Positions 38,549-47,047 of a DNA stretch of 64,000 nt are shown piece by piece. Made by a program: the position numbers and the translations under genes. The stretch comes from Sneathiella chungangensis (GTDB lineage: Bacteria; Pseudomonadota; Alphaproteobacteria; Sneathiellales; Sneathiellaceae): contig NZ_WTVA01000002.1 of assembly GCF_009882935.1 (NCBI RefSeq), positions 372,001-436,000 of the forward strand, in the 5' to 3' direction. Under the pieces are notes generated by a model. That model was not told where the DNA came from. It did no database searches and worked only from the letters and a program-made list of their open reading frames with translations. Numbering within the stretch: position 1 is the stretch's first letter; every line of letters begins with the position of its first letter.

Positions 38549-39454
38549 ATGATCAAGCATGAGACAGCAAATACGCAAAAGCGTAACCGCGCCTTCGTCT
38601 CGGCTGCGATGTCCGTCCCGCTGTTGTCGCGCGAAAGAGAGTTTGAACTGGCTTATCGCTGGCGGCAGGAGGGGGACGAAAAAGCGCTGCATGAACTGGT
38701 TTCCGCCTATATGCGGCTTGTCGTTTCGATGGCGTCCAAATTCCGGAATTATGGCCTCTCCATGAGCGATCTGGTGCAGGAGGGGAACATCGGCCTCATG
38801 CAGGCCGCCTTCAAGTTCGAGCCGGAAAGGGAAATACGCTTTTCGACCTACGCAAGCTGGTGGATCAAATCGGCAATGCAGGACTATGTCCTGCGGAATT
38901 GGTCGATTGTCCGCTCGGGCACGAGCGCGTCTCAGAAATCACTGTTCTTCAATTTGCGCTGGTTGCGAGCAAAGATCCAGAACATGGACGATTCTGCCTT
39001 CTCGACCGATACCTTGATGGAAATCTCGAAAAAGCTGAAGATCGGCATCGCGGAGGTCGAAAAGATGGCGCATCGCCTCTCCACTCGGGATCAGTCGCTC
39101 AACGCGCCGATCGGGGAGGAAGGCGACGACAGTATCGAGGACTTTCTCCGGGATACGAACCCGACACCGGAAGAGAGCACGATGCGCACTATCGACGGCG
39201 CGGTGCGGTCGCACTGGCTGGAAACGGCGCTTCAGGAGCTGACGGAGCGTGAGCAGATTATCATTCGTGAAAGACGGCTTCAGGACGACAAGACAACGCT
39301 CGAGGTGCTCGGCGACCGTCTCGGCATCACCAAGGAACGGGTACGCCAGATCGAGCATAAGGCCTTCGAGAAGTTGAAAAGTTCAGTTGTCCGGATCAGC
39401 CGGGAGGCAAATCGCAATCCCGCCCTCGCGGCGGACAGGGATGGCCGGTCCTAG
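38549..39454 (+). CDS. rpoH: RNA polymerase sigma-32 family factor
   Basis: 301 residues. Region 2.1-2.4 is LVSAYMRLVVSMASKFRNYG through DLVQEGNIGLMQAAFKFEPE and FSTYASWWIKSAMQDYVLRN. The RpoH box is QKSLFFNLRWLRAK. Region 4 HTH is VLGDRLGITKERVRQIEHKAF. Alphaproteobacteria often have two RpoH: this form, with a diverged region 3, resembles RpoH2, involved in oxidative/photooxidative stress, but that assignment is inference. GGGAG 9 bases before the ATG. Its TAG stop overlaps the convergent SRAP stop. Confidence 0.93.
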   Translation: MIKHETANTQKRNRAFVSAAMSVPLLSREREFELAYRWRQEGDEKALHELVSAYMRLVVSMASKFRNYGLSMSDLVQEGNIGLMQAAFKFEPEREIRFSTYASWWIKSAMQDYVLRNWSIVRSGTSASQKSLFFNLRWLRAKIQNMDDSAFSTDTLMEISKKLKIGIAEVEKMAHRLSTRDQSLNAPIGEEGDDSIEDFLRDTNPTPEESTMRTIDGAVRSHWLETALQELTEREQIIIRERRLQDDKTTLEVLGDRLGITKERVRQIEHKAFEKLKSSVVRISREANRNPALAADRDGRS

Positions 39455-40143
39455 ATAAGCGTCTTCTGGCGGTTCTCTGATTCCAGCGGTGTGTGCAAGT
39501 CCGCGTCATCATTGCGGACATTGCCGACGTGGCTGGATACCTTGAAAAAACTCATCCGGTCCGCGCCGACTGCTGTCAGCAGCTCTTCCCCCGCATTGCC
39601 CCTGAGCCACGCATCGAAATTCGCCGGGTCCAGAATAACAGGCATGCGCGGATGGATGAAGGAGATGCTCTCGCAGGCCGCCGTTGTCAGGATCGTACAG
39701 CTTTCGATTATCCGTCCTTCCGGCGCCTGCCAGCGTTCCCAGAGCCCTGCAAAGGCGAAAAGAGGCAGATCCCCAACGCCGATGAGCCAGGGCTGCTTTT
39801 TCCCATTATCGAGTTTTTGCCATTCGTAGAAGCCGTTGGCGGGGATAAGGCAGCGGCGGGATTTGAACGCGGATCGAAAGGCAGGCTTTTCCTTCACCGT
39901 TTCACTTCGCGCATTGATCATATTCGCGGCGAAATCCGGCGATTTCGCCCAGGAGGGGATAAGGCCCCATTGGGCGGCAAAATACTGCGGCTTTCGTTCT
40001 GTCTCATCCTCGGCAAGACGGACGGCGGCAATGTTGGTCGTTGGCGCAATATTGTATCGCTGGGCGAGATTGGGCCGCTCATCGAAGCCGAACAGCCGTT
40101 GCATCGCCTCCACCGGGCTGGTTAACGTGAAGCGTCCGCACAT
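39451..40143 (-). CDS. SRAP domain protein (YedK/HMCES type abasic-site sensor)
   Basis: Forms a covalent DNA-protein crosslink with abasic sites in single-stranded DNA. 230 residues. Catalytic Cys2 in MCGRFTLTS; Asn and Glu in MINARSETV; Glu in NGFYEWQKL; His in FIHPRMPVIL. All active-site residues are intact. Overlaps rpoH by 4 bases at the shared CTAG. Often SOS-associated, but no LexA box was seen at its 5' end. Confidence 0.95.
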   Translation of the reverse strand: MCGRFTLTSPVEAMQRLFGFDERPNLAQRYNIAPTTNIAAVRLAEDETERKPQYFAAQWGLIPSWAKSPDFAANMINARSETVKEKPAFRSAFKSRRCLIPANGFYEWQKLDNGKKQPWLIGVGDLPLFAFAGLWERWQAPEGRIIESCTILTTAACESISFIHPRMPVILDPANFDAWLRGNAGEELLTAVGADRMSFFKVSSHVGNVRNDDADLHTPLESENRQKTLI

Positions 40144-40450
40144 TGCGTCAAACCCCTTCCTGCATCATCCTTGCGCGTGAATGTGACCATGGCTACAAGA
40201 TTCCACAATATCGGTCATAATTCCACGATTTCGGACTCCCGATCCTTGACCCGCTTTCGCGGCATATATACTTCCAGCAAAAGAAAGCAGACTATTGAAA
40301 TCAATTGAACCTGCCAAGGACGAAGCTGAAACAAGCTATCTGACATGAAGGATGAAGAAGATGCGGGACGAAGTTAAGGCAACATGGTTTATAGCGGCAA
40401 TGCTGATAACCTTTTTGGCGCTGTCGGCATTTATCGTCTAGGTATTACGC
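40144..40450. other. Intergenic region between SRAP and ccdA genes
   Basis: About 307 bases. It holds the SRAP promoter region (left part) and a possible 29-codon membrane peptide gene at 40352-40441 on the plus strand, listed separately. No further structure recognised. Confidence 0.5.
40352..40441 (+). CDS. Possible 29-residue single-pass membrane peptide
   Basis: Short frame ATG 40352 to TAG 40441 encoding a basic N-terminus (MKKMRDEVK) followed by one hydrophobic helix (WFIAAMLITFLALSAFIV) that ends at the stop. This layout is typical of bacterial small membrane proteins. AAGG lies immediately before this ATG and 9 bases before ATG 40361, so the latter may be the true start. No homologue is known to me; it could be chance. 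Confidence 0.35.
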   Translation: MKKMRDEVKATWFIAAMLITFLALSAFIV

Positions 40451-41200
40451 CTAGCCGAGATTGGCAAGGCCCGGGAAAGTTTCCAAGAACCAGTAGGCCA
40501 GGATCTGGAACTGGCCGGTAAAAATCAAAAAGCCGGTTGCGATCAGGATCAGGCCGGTACCAACCTCAACCAGTTTGAAATAGCGGCGAAACCGCCGCAT
40601 GAACGACAGAAACCTGTTCATGGCAAAAGCCGCCAGGATAAAGGGGATGCCAAGGGCCAGGGAATAAACCCCGAGCAGGCTGACCCCGTATCCGAGCGAG
40701 CTGTCGCTTGCCGCTATGGCGAGGATGGTGCCGAGGATCGGTCCGATGCAGGGCGTCCAGCCGAACCCGAAGGCAAGGCCGATCAGATAAGGGCCAAACC
40801 AGTTCTGCGGCTTGTCGATTGTGTTGAACCGCGCTTCCCGATAGAGAAAGGGAATGCGGACCAGCCCGGTCATATGAATGCCGAAGATCACGATGACGGC
40901 GCCGGCGATCTTCGAGAGCAATTCAAGATGTTCGATGATGAGCCGGTTGACATAGGACGCCGAGGCACCGAGCAGCACGAATACTGTCGAGAAGCCGAGC
41001 ACGAAAATAAAGGAGGTTGCGACGACCCGCCAGTTTATGCCTCGTGCCGCGCCATCCTCGCCCGCTTCGGTAAGCTCTTCGAGGCTGGTTCCCGCGACAA
41101 GGCAGAGGTAGGCCGGGACCAGCGGCAGGACGCAGGGACTCAGGAAGCTGACCAGCCCGCCGCCCGCCGCCGCCAAATAGGATATTTCCGCACCCGCCAT
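40451..41200 (-). CDS. ccdA: Cytochrome c biogenesis thiol transporter CcdA
   Basis: Six-helix inner-membrane protein moving reducing equivalents from thioredoxin to the periplasm for cytochrome c maturation and disulfide repair. 249 residues from ATG 41200 (GAGG 8 bases upstream). The two redox cysteines are in LSPCVLPLVPAYL (helix 1) and GWTPCIGPILG (helix 4). No other ccm genes nearby, but a cytochrome c gene lies at 32017. Confidence 0.95.
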   Translation of the reverse strand: MAGAEISYLAAAGGGLVSFLSPCVLPLVPAYLCLVAGTSLEELTEAGEDGAARGINWRVVATSFIFVLGFSTVFVLLGASASYVNRLIIEHLELLSKIAGAVIVIFGIHMTGLVRIPFLYREARFNTIDKPQNWFGPYLIGLAFGFGWTPCIGPILGTILAIAASDSSLGYGVSLLGVYSLALGIPFILAAFAMNRFLSFMRRFRRYFKLVEVGTGLILIATGFLIFTGQFQILAYWFLETFPGLANLG

Positions 41201-41342
41201 AGATAACACCTCACGCCTTCTGGGTTTGCCAGAGTTACCCCGTTTGATCCTCGCGATCCAGTCACAAGATTGTAAATTGCGCTGGAATTTCCCCGCAGGA
41301 TCAGGTTAGCTATGGTCAAGTCCCGGATAAAAAGAACATAAT

Positions 41343-42338
41343 ATGACTGACAGATTTGCCACTGCGACCATTTGTAACAGCCTGAACGGTCCGGATGGTG
41401 TCCATCTCGAGCGTCAGGCGCTGCCGCCCCTCGCGGCCGGACAATTGCGCATAAAATTGAAGGCCGCCGCGCTTAATTTTCCCGATCTTCTGATGACCTA
41501 TGGCAAATATCAGTTCAAGCCGGAGCTCCCCTTCACACTCGGTATGGAAGCCGCGGGCGTAGTTGAGGAAACACTGGATCCCGCCGCACCATTCAAGGTC
41601 GGGGATCCCGTACTTTACAAGAGCAAATCAGGCGCGTTTGCGGATTATGCAACGGTGACGGCCGCGCAGCTCGCGCCGATGCCGAAACATCTGAGTTTCG
41701 AGGAGGCGGCGGCCTTCTCAGTGACCTTTCTGACGGCGCATGTCTCGCTGATCGATCGAGGGCGTTTGCAGGCGGGGGAATATCTTCTGGTTCTTGGTGC
41801 CGGCGGCGGCGTCGGCCAGGCGACGGTGGCGCTTGGCAAGGCCGTCGGCGCGCGGGTAATTGCCGCGGCAAGTTCGGATGCCAAGCTGGATATCGCCAGA
41901 TCGAGCGGTGCGGATCATCTAATCAACTATCGCCGGGGCAATTTCGCTGGGCAGGTCCTGGAAATTACGGAAGGAAAGGGCGCGGACGTTATTGTCGATC
42001 CGGTTGGCGGCGCTTTTTTTGAGCAAAGCCTCGATTGTATCGCCTGGAACGGCCGCCTTCTCGTCGTCGGCTTCGCCGGTGGTGCCTTCGGCCTTCTCAA
42101 GGCCGATAAACCGCTCGAAAAGGGTTGCTCCGTCATCGGTGTCCGGGCCGGGGAATTCGGGCGCCGCGATCCTGTCGCCGGGCAACGTGCGGCGGCGTCC
42201 CTTCGGCGAATCGCCGAGGAAAAGGACATCAAGCCGATTATCGGCAAAAGCTGGTCACTCTCGCAGATCGGCGATGCCTTACGGGCAATGGAACGGCGGG
42301 AGGTTACCGGCAAGCATGTCGTGCGGATCGACGATTAG
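41343..42338 (+). CDS. NADPH:quinone oxidoreductase, MDR superfamily
   Basis: 331 residues, zinc-independent medium-chain dehydrogenase. N-terminal GroES-like domain includes KAAALNFPDLLMTYGKYQFK and PFTLGMEAAGVVEE; the Rossmann loop is LVLGAGGGVGQATVALGKAV (about residue 145). The lack of structural zinc cysteines places it in the QOR group. Reduces quinones or related electrophiles with NADPH in the cytosol. Converges on the ArsR-type regulator gene. Confidence 0.93.
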   Translation: MTDRFATATICNSLNGPDGVHLERQALPPLAAGQLRIKLKAAALNFPDLLMTYGKYQFKPELPFTLGMEAAGVVEETLDPAAPFKVGDPVLYKSKSGAFADYATVTAAQLAPMPKHLSFEEAAAFSVTFLTAHVSLIDRGRLQAGEYLLVLGAGGGVGQATVALGKAVGARVIAAASSDAKLDIARSSGADHLINYRRGNFAGQVLEITEGKGADVIVDPVGGAFFEQSLDCIAWNGRLLVVGFAGGAFGLLKADKPLEKGCSVIGVRAGEFGRRDPVAGQRAAASLRRIAEEKDIKPIIGKSWSLSQIGDALRAMERREVTGKHVVRIDD

Positions 42339-42381
42339 CGGAAAAAGCCCGGTAATATAAGAAAGGTGTCAGAGCGGAAGG

Positions 42382-42405
42382 GGGGGAGCATCGGAATGCT
42401 GCCCC
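42382..42405. terminator. Hairpin between the QOR and ArsR genes
   Basis: GGGG-G-AGCAT and ATGCT-G-CCCC pair as a 9-bp stem with one internal G-G mismatch and a 4-base loop (CGGA). It lies in the 83-base gap between two convergent genes. No T-run is present. Confidence 0.4.
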
Positions 42406-42421
42406 GCAACTTCATTGGCCG

Positions 42422-42742
42422 TCAGGCGACTTCCGCAAGTTTGGCTGTATCTTCGGCAAAAATGCCTTCCAACAGCCGGAGAACGTCGACGACATTGTCG
42501 TCCTGAAGCGAATAATAGATTGTCTGAGCTTCCCGGCGGGTCTTGACGACGTCTTCCTTGCGAAGGCGGGCAAGATGCTGCGACAGCGCGGATTGACTCA
42601 ATCCAACAATCTTTTCAAGTTCACCGACCGACCGTTCCGAATCGACGAGATTGCAGAGAATGAGAAGCCGGTGCTTGTTCGAGATTGCCTTGAGAAAACG
42701 GCTCGCATTTTGTGCGTTCTTCTGGAGCGTTGCTATATTCAT
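42422..42742 (-). CDS. ArsR/SmtB-family transcriptional regulator
   Basis: 106 residues from ATG 42742 (ATG 42754 also possible). Winged HTH: SVGELEKIVGLSQSALSQHL then ARLRKEDVVKTRREAQTIYY. Resembles the BigR/SqrR-like subgroup in size, but the redox cysteine pair of that group is not apparent: only one Cys is seen (LLILCNLVDSE). Effector therefore unknown. Open frame upstream of the ATG is AT-rich and unlikely to be coding. Confidence 0.9.
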   Translation of the reverse strand: MNIATLQKNAQNASRFLKAISNKHRLLILCNLVDSERSVGELEKIVGLSQSALSQHLARLRKEDVVKTRREAQTIYYSLQDDNVVDVLRLLEGIFAEDTAKLAEVA

Positions 42743-42754
42743 CAATAAAACCAT

Positions 42755-43383
42755 ACACTTTGTGTTAAAATCGAAAATTCCTATTAGCTGATATATCAAT
42801 TGGACCAATTGATGCAAGCAAAACAATCTAAAACAACAAAAAAATTCTGTGAAACTCCAATTAATAGGCAGTTCGCTCAAAATTTAGGCAGCCAATGCAC
42901 AGATTTTGTTAGCTTTTTTGGTTTCGCGCGGATCCAAAATCGGTTCCTTTTCTGAACATCCCTCTCACAGATTCTGCCGCGTCAATATGCCCGGTTCACA
43001 AAATCTTGTATATTACGTTATTCTCTGGTAGGAAAACGACGCCCGCCACATCGGGTCATTTCCAACGTCGCGCCACCGCATTTTTTGGGGTGAAGACAGA
43101 AAGGTGAGTTAAGGGCTTATACCTCATTTGGGGGATAAGCCGGGGAATTGACAGTCTTGCCAGCTGCGTCAGCAGCGGATGTTTGTTAAATTCCTGATTT
43201 TAAAGAATTTATTAGTCCTCCGCTCGTTTATGCGGACGTCCTTTAGTAAGTTTCTATTAACCATTAGTCGCGATCAATAGTTAACAGAAGGTAAAATAAA
43301 ACACCGCCTGTCCCGTATAAGGGGGATGAGGGCGGAACGAATGGCTTGGTAAAATCGTTGATACAGTAGGAAGTGATTCCTCT
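42755..43383. other. Long intergenic region upstream of the cell wall hydrolase gene
   Basis: About 630 bases without a convincing gene, between divergent ArsR and cell wall hydrolase genes. AT-rich from 42755 to about 43040. A hairpin with perfect GGCTTAT/ATAAGCC arms lies at 43114-43141, and TTAACCAT stands at 43258-43265. The region is longer than needed for two promoters and could hold a small RNA, but nothing recognised. Confidence 0.5.
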
Positions 43384-44142
43384 ATGCAGCCTTACGATTT
43401 ACATAATGATGGAAAAGTGACGATGCAGAGCCCGCGGAACACAAAAATTTCGACAATGAATTTACGCTCTCATGAACTTGGCTTGTTCCTGGGGGCCATC
43501 AGTATTCTGGCGGTCATGGCCATCAGCTTTGCTCTTCTGTTCCAGATCGGCGCATCGGCGAAACCGATGGACCAGATCGCTTACTCCGGGGCGGTCAAGT
43601 ACGCCAATCAAGCCCGGCTGGACAAGAAATTCGCGGAACTTGCGACGCTTCCCTCCAGTTTTGGCGCGCTCCCCAATCTTGATATGCCGAACGGGGAAAA
43701 TCTCGATACGTCGCTTGAATCCGTCGATCTATTTGGCCGGACATTCACTCGTCAGGAAATGTGCATTGCCCAGGCCGTCTATTTCGAGGCGCGGAGCGAG
43801 CCGCTCGTCGGTCAGGTAGCGATTGCCGAAGTGATCCTCAACCGCATCGTTGATCCGCGTTACCCCGACAATGCCTGTGATGTTGTGTTCCAGAATCAGC
43901 ACCGGCGCCATAAATGCCAGTTTTCCTTTGCCTGCGACGGCCTTTCGGATCGTCCGAAGAATACCACTGCCTGGGAGAAATCCCTGAAAGTCGTGGCGCT
44001 GGTCATGAAGGGCGAGCGGAGCGGTGTCGCCAAGCGGGCAACCCATTATCACGCATCCTATGTTTCCCCACGTTGGAGCGCGCATCTTAACAAGCTCGGC
44101 CAGGTCGGAAGCCATATCTTCTATCGCGAGGAAACGATCTAG
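43384..44142 (+). CDS. Cell wall hydrolase, SleB/CwlJ family
   Basis: Peptidoglycan lytic enzyme anchored to the inner membrane. 252 residues: cytosolic N-terminus, one membrane helix (LGLFLGAISILAVMAISFAL, about residues 33-52), then a periplasmic catalytic domain in the C-terminal half: CIAQAVYFEARSEPLVGQVA, with the catalytic Glu, and QCKFSFACDG-like region read as CQFSFACDGLSD, ending GSHIFYREE. Alphaproteobacterial homologues act in growth and division. ATG 43384 has GGAAG upstream; ATG 43423 and 43456 are alternatives. Confidence 0.9.
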   Translation: MQPYDLHNDGKVTMQSPRNTKISTMNLRSHELGLFLGAISILAVMAISFALLFQIGASAKPMDQIAYSGAVKYANQARLDKKFAELATLPSSFGALPNLDMPNGENLDTSLESVDLFGRTFTRQEMCIAQAVYFEARSEPLVGQVAIAEVILNRIVDPRYPDNACDVVFQNQHRRHKCQFSFACDGLSDRPKNTTAWEKSLKVVALVMKGERSGVAKRATHYHASYVSPRWSAHLNKLGQVGSHIFYREETI

Positions 44143-44151
44143 CGGGTCCGT

Positions 44152-45033
44152 TTAGGCAGGGCGGCGCTTCTTGAAGTAGGCATGCCCCGTATGTACCATC
44201 AGGGTTGAAATGACGATGGCGCCGCCGAGGACCGTTTCGTTGTCCGGCACTTCATTGAGGACTAGCCAGACCCAAAAGGGGCCCAAAACGCTTTCCATTA
44301 ACATCAGCAGGCTGACTTCCGGGGCAGAGATATAGCGCGGTCCGACCGTGATGAGCCCGAAGGCGAGAGGTAGAACGAGAAGCCCGAGAACGCCGAGATA
44401 GGCAAAGCCGAGACCAGTGACCGCAAGGGGGGCGCTGAACGGCAGGGCCAGGAGCGCCGTCAGCAGCCCGGCGATCCCGAGGGACGGCACCATATCGATA
44501 GTCCGTGCATGGCGAACAGTTGTCACCTGAGCCGCAATCATGAAGGCGCACAGAATCGCGTAGAAATCTCCCTGACGGCTGCCGCCACCGAGACTACCCA
44601 TAAAGATCAAGCTGATCCCGCCGATACAGACAATTATGGCCATCCAGGTGGCGACCGGAATCGGTTCTTTCAGCACAAGCCAGGAAAAGACCGCCGCAAA
44701 CAGCGGGGCCGTCGCGATAATCACCAGGGCATTCGCAACTGTGGTATGGGTGATGGCGAGAACGAAGAAACAGGTGCTCAACGAAAAGAAAGCGGCGGCA
44801 ATCAGCCCGCGCCGCCCCATGACCCTGATGAGATTTACCGCGCCGAGTCCGCGGCGAAGAAAGTAAAATCCGAAAATGGCAAGGCCGAAGAACAGTCCGC
44901 GCCAGAACAGGATCGTGGCGCTATCGGCGGCGACCAGACGAACCAGCAGTCCGTCAGGGGAGAGCATGATAACACCGGCGGCGGTTATCAGAATGCCGCG
45001 AAGATGGGGGGATATTTTTATCATGTCCGACAT
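44152..45033 (-). CDS. EamA/DMT superfamily transporter
   Basis: 293 residues with ten hydrophobic helices in two EamA repeats (first ending near VATWMAIIVCIGGISLIFMG, second near SLLMLMESVLGPFWVWLVLN). Drug/metabolite exporter of the inner membrane with unknown substrate. Start ATG 45033 or 45024. Lies 8 bases after the NAD-dependent epimerase gene, so cotranscribed. Confidence 0.88.
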   Translation of the reverse strand: MSDMIKISPHLRGILITAAGVIMLSPDGLLVRLVAADSATILFWRGLFFGLAIFGFYFLRRGLGAVNLIRVMGRRGLIAAAFFSLSTCFFVLAITHTTVANALVIIATAPLFAAVFSWLVLKEPIPVATWMAIIVCIGGISLIFMGSLGGGSRQGDFYAILCAFMIAAQVTTVRHARTIDMVPSLGIAGLLTALLALPFSAPLAVTGLGFAYLGVLGLLVLPLAFGLITVGPRYISAPEVSLLMLMESVLGPFWVWLVLNEVPDNETVLGGAIVISTLMVHTGHAYFKKRRPA

Positions 45034-45041
45034 CCCGGCGA

Positions 45042-46064
45042 TCAGGCGATTTTCTGGGCGATAAGGCTGTCCGCCGTGTCCACAATGGACTGCGCCATGG
45101 GGAGGGGTTGCCAGCCGAAATCCCCGCGAACGCGCGACGTGTCGAATTTCGTTGCCGGACCCAGCCGGCTGACGACAACTTTATAGGTCGGGTTGATCAG
45201 TGCAAGTGCCCGCACCATCCAGTCCGGTACGGCGCGCTGCGGTATCCTATACCCCCGCGGCGCGAGGTGATCCTGCAATTGCTGGGCAAGGTCCCGAAAA
45301 GACATGGACTCGGCGACGCAGATATAACGGTTTCCCGGTGCGGCGCTATGGGTGAGCGCGGTGACATGCGCCGAGGCGACGTCGCGGACGTCGACAAAGC
45401 TGAAACCGATATCCGGGATGCCGGGAACCTTTCGCGCCATCAGGCGGCGAACGATCTCGTGAGAAGCGCTGGTATCCCGATCGATGACGGGGCCCAGAAC
45501 AAAACCCGGATTGATCACGGCGAATTCAGGCCTCCCGCTTGCCGGCAGCCCGTCGATATAGTCCCATGCGGCGCGTTCGGCGATGGTTTTGCTTTTTTGA
45601 TAGGCGCCGATATCCTTCGTGACATCGCTCCAGTGGGATTCGTCCAGCGTGGCCGATTTGTCCTGCCCGCCGGATATCGCCGCGATGGAGGAGGTCATGA
45701 CGACGCGTCGGACACCGGCCGCGACCGCCGCGCGAAGAGCGCGGAGCGCGCCGTCCCTTGCCGGGACGATCAGCTCGTTTTCGTCATCAGGCGCCTCGGC
45801 AGGCAGGGGAGAGGCCATATGCAATAGAAAATCGGCGCCGTCCATGGCCTCCTGCCAGCCGTCATCCTCAGTCAGGTCGGCGCGCACGAAACTGAGATTG
45901 CCGACGTCGCAATATCTGGATAGACCGGTCGCCAGCCTTTCAACCCGGCCGGGGTCACGCACTGTTCCGCGCACGGCGTATCCCTGCTCCAGGAGCTGCC
46001 GTATGGTGTGGAGCGCGATGAATCCCGATGCGCCGGTGACCGTAACCAATGCCGTTTCACTCAT
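45042..46064 (-). CDS. NAD(P)-dependent epimerase/dehydratase (dihydroflavonol reductase-like extended SDR)
   Basis: 340 residues. Rossmann loop TVTGASGFIALHTIRQLLEQ at the N-terminus and catalytic YxxxK as YQKSKTIAE (about residue 153), with ITHTSSI-type Ser segment VVMTSSIAAISGG. Resembles cinnamoyl-CoA/dihydroflavonol reductase-like SDRs that reduce aldehydes or ketones. GGAGG 7 bases before the ATG. Substrate unknown. Confidence 0.9.
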   Translation of the reverse strand: MSETALVTVTGASGFIALHTIRQLLEQGYAVRGTVRDPGRVERLATGLSRYCDVGNLSFVRADLTEDDGWQEAMDGADFLLHMASPLPAEAPDDENELIVPARDGALRALRAAVAAGVRRVVMTSSIAAISGGQDKSATLDESHWSDVTKDIGAYQKSKTIAERAAWDYIDGLPASGRPEFAVINPGFVLGPVIDRDTSASHEIVRRLMARKVPGIPDIGFSFVDVRDVASAHVTALTHSAAPGNRYICVAESMSFRDLAQQLQDHLAPRGYRIPQRAVPDWMVRALALINPTYKVVVSRLGPATKFDTSRVRGDFGWQPLPMAQSIVDTADSLIAQKIA

Positions 46065-46203
46065 TCAATTTCCTCCACTCACTCCGCGTAGCATAGGGAA
46101 GTTCTTCCGATCCTACTTAAAAAAAATTCCATGTCGATTTTCGGCTATTATTTTTGTAGGTAATGAGCAGACTGACGGTCCCGCACATGGGCAGGAGAAG
46201 GGA

Positions 46204-46899
46204 ATGGAACGCAACGCATTTGATTGGCGGAAAATTGAAGAGGACCTGGACCGGGATGGCCATGCCCGGCTGGAAAATCTCCTTGGTGATGCCGAATGCC
46301 GGTCGGTGATCGGCGGATTTGCAAAAGAGTCCCTTTACCGGCGTCATATCGTCATGCAGCAGCACGGCTATGGTCAGGGAGAGTATAAATATTTTGCCTA
46401 TCCCCTGCCTGATCTCGTTGCCGGATTGCGGGAGGAGTTCTACGGACCTCTCGCGAAAATTGCAAATCGCTGGGCGGAGCAGTTGTCGCTTGCCAACCGG
46501 TATCCTGAAACGCTCGCGGACTACACCGCGTTGTGCCATGACGCGGGACAGCTGAAACCCACACCGCTTATCCTGAAATATGAGCCGGGTGATTATAACC
46601 GGCTTCATCAGGACCTGTATGGCGAGCATCTTTTTCCCCTGCAGATGGTCATTTTGCTGAGCGAACCGGGTGCCGATTTTGATGGCGGGGAGTTTATCCT
46701 GACGGAACAGCGGGCGCGGCAGCAGTCGCGCGCCCGGGTGCTGCCCCTGAAGAAAGGCGATGCCGTCATCTTTCCGGTCAATCTGCGGCCACTCAAAGGA
46801 AAGAACGGATATGTGCGGGCGACCATGCGACATGGCGTCAGCGATCTGAGGCGGGGTCTCCGTTTTACTCTCGGCGTCATATTCCATGATGCTAAATAA
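46204..46899 (+). CDS. 2-oxoglutarate/Fe(II)-dependent oxygenase
   Basis: 231 residues from ATG 46204 (AGGAG 6 bases upstream; the open frame upstream is antisense to the epimerase gene). Facial triad: HQD in YNRLHQDLYGEHL and His in RATMRHGVSD; the 2OG-binding Arg is probably in RRGLRFTLGV. The double-stranded beta-helix core is seen in FDGGEFILTEQR and DAVIFPV. Member of the prolyl-hydroxylase-like PKHD group; substrate unknown. Confidence 0.88.
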   Translation: MERNAFDWRKIEEDLDRDGHARLENLLGDAECRSVIGGFAKESLYRRHIVMQQHGYGQGEYKYFAYPLPDLVAGLREEFYGPLAKIANRWAEQLSLANRYPETLADYTALCHDAGQLKPTPLILKYEPGDYNRLHQDLYGEHLFPLQMVILLSEPGADFDGGEFILTEQRARQQSRARVLPLKKGDAVIFPVNLRPLKGKNGYVRATMRHGVSDLRRGLRFTLGVIFHDAK

Positions 46900-47047
46900 C
46901 CGTCGTCGATGGCTGCAATTTAAGGCTTCCCCGCGGGTCCGATTTGTTTTGACAAGCGAAACTTTTTAATTACTGTTCCCTGAGCGGCATGCGATTGAGA
47001 CACGCCGCGAGTTCTGTGGTTGTTTGGGGAGGCGCCAGGGACGTTGC

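Noticed and set aside
45619..46203. Upstream extension of the 2OG-Fe(II) oxygenase frame
   Set aside because: Antisense to the epimerase gene; ATG 46204 has a strong ribosome site and starts a full-length domain.
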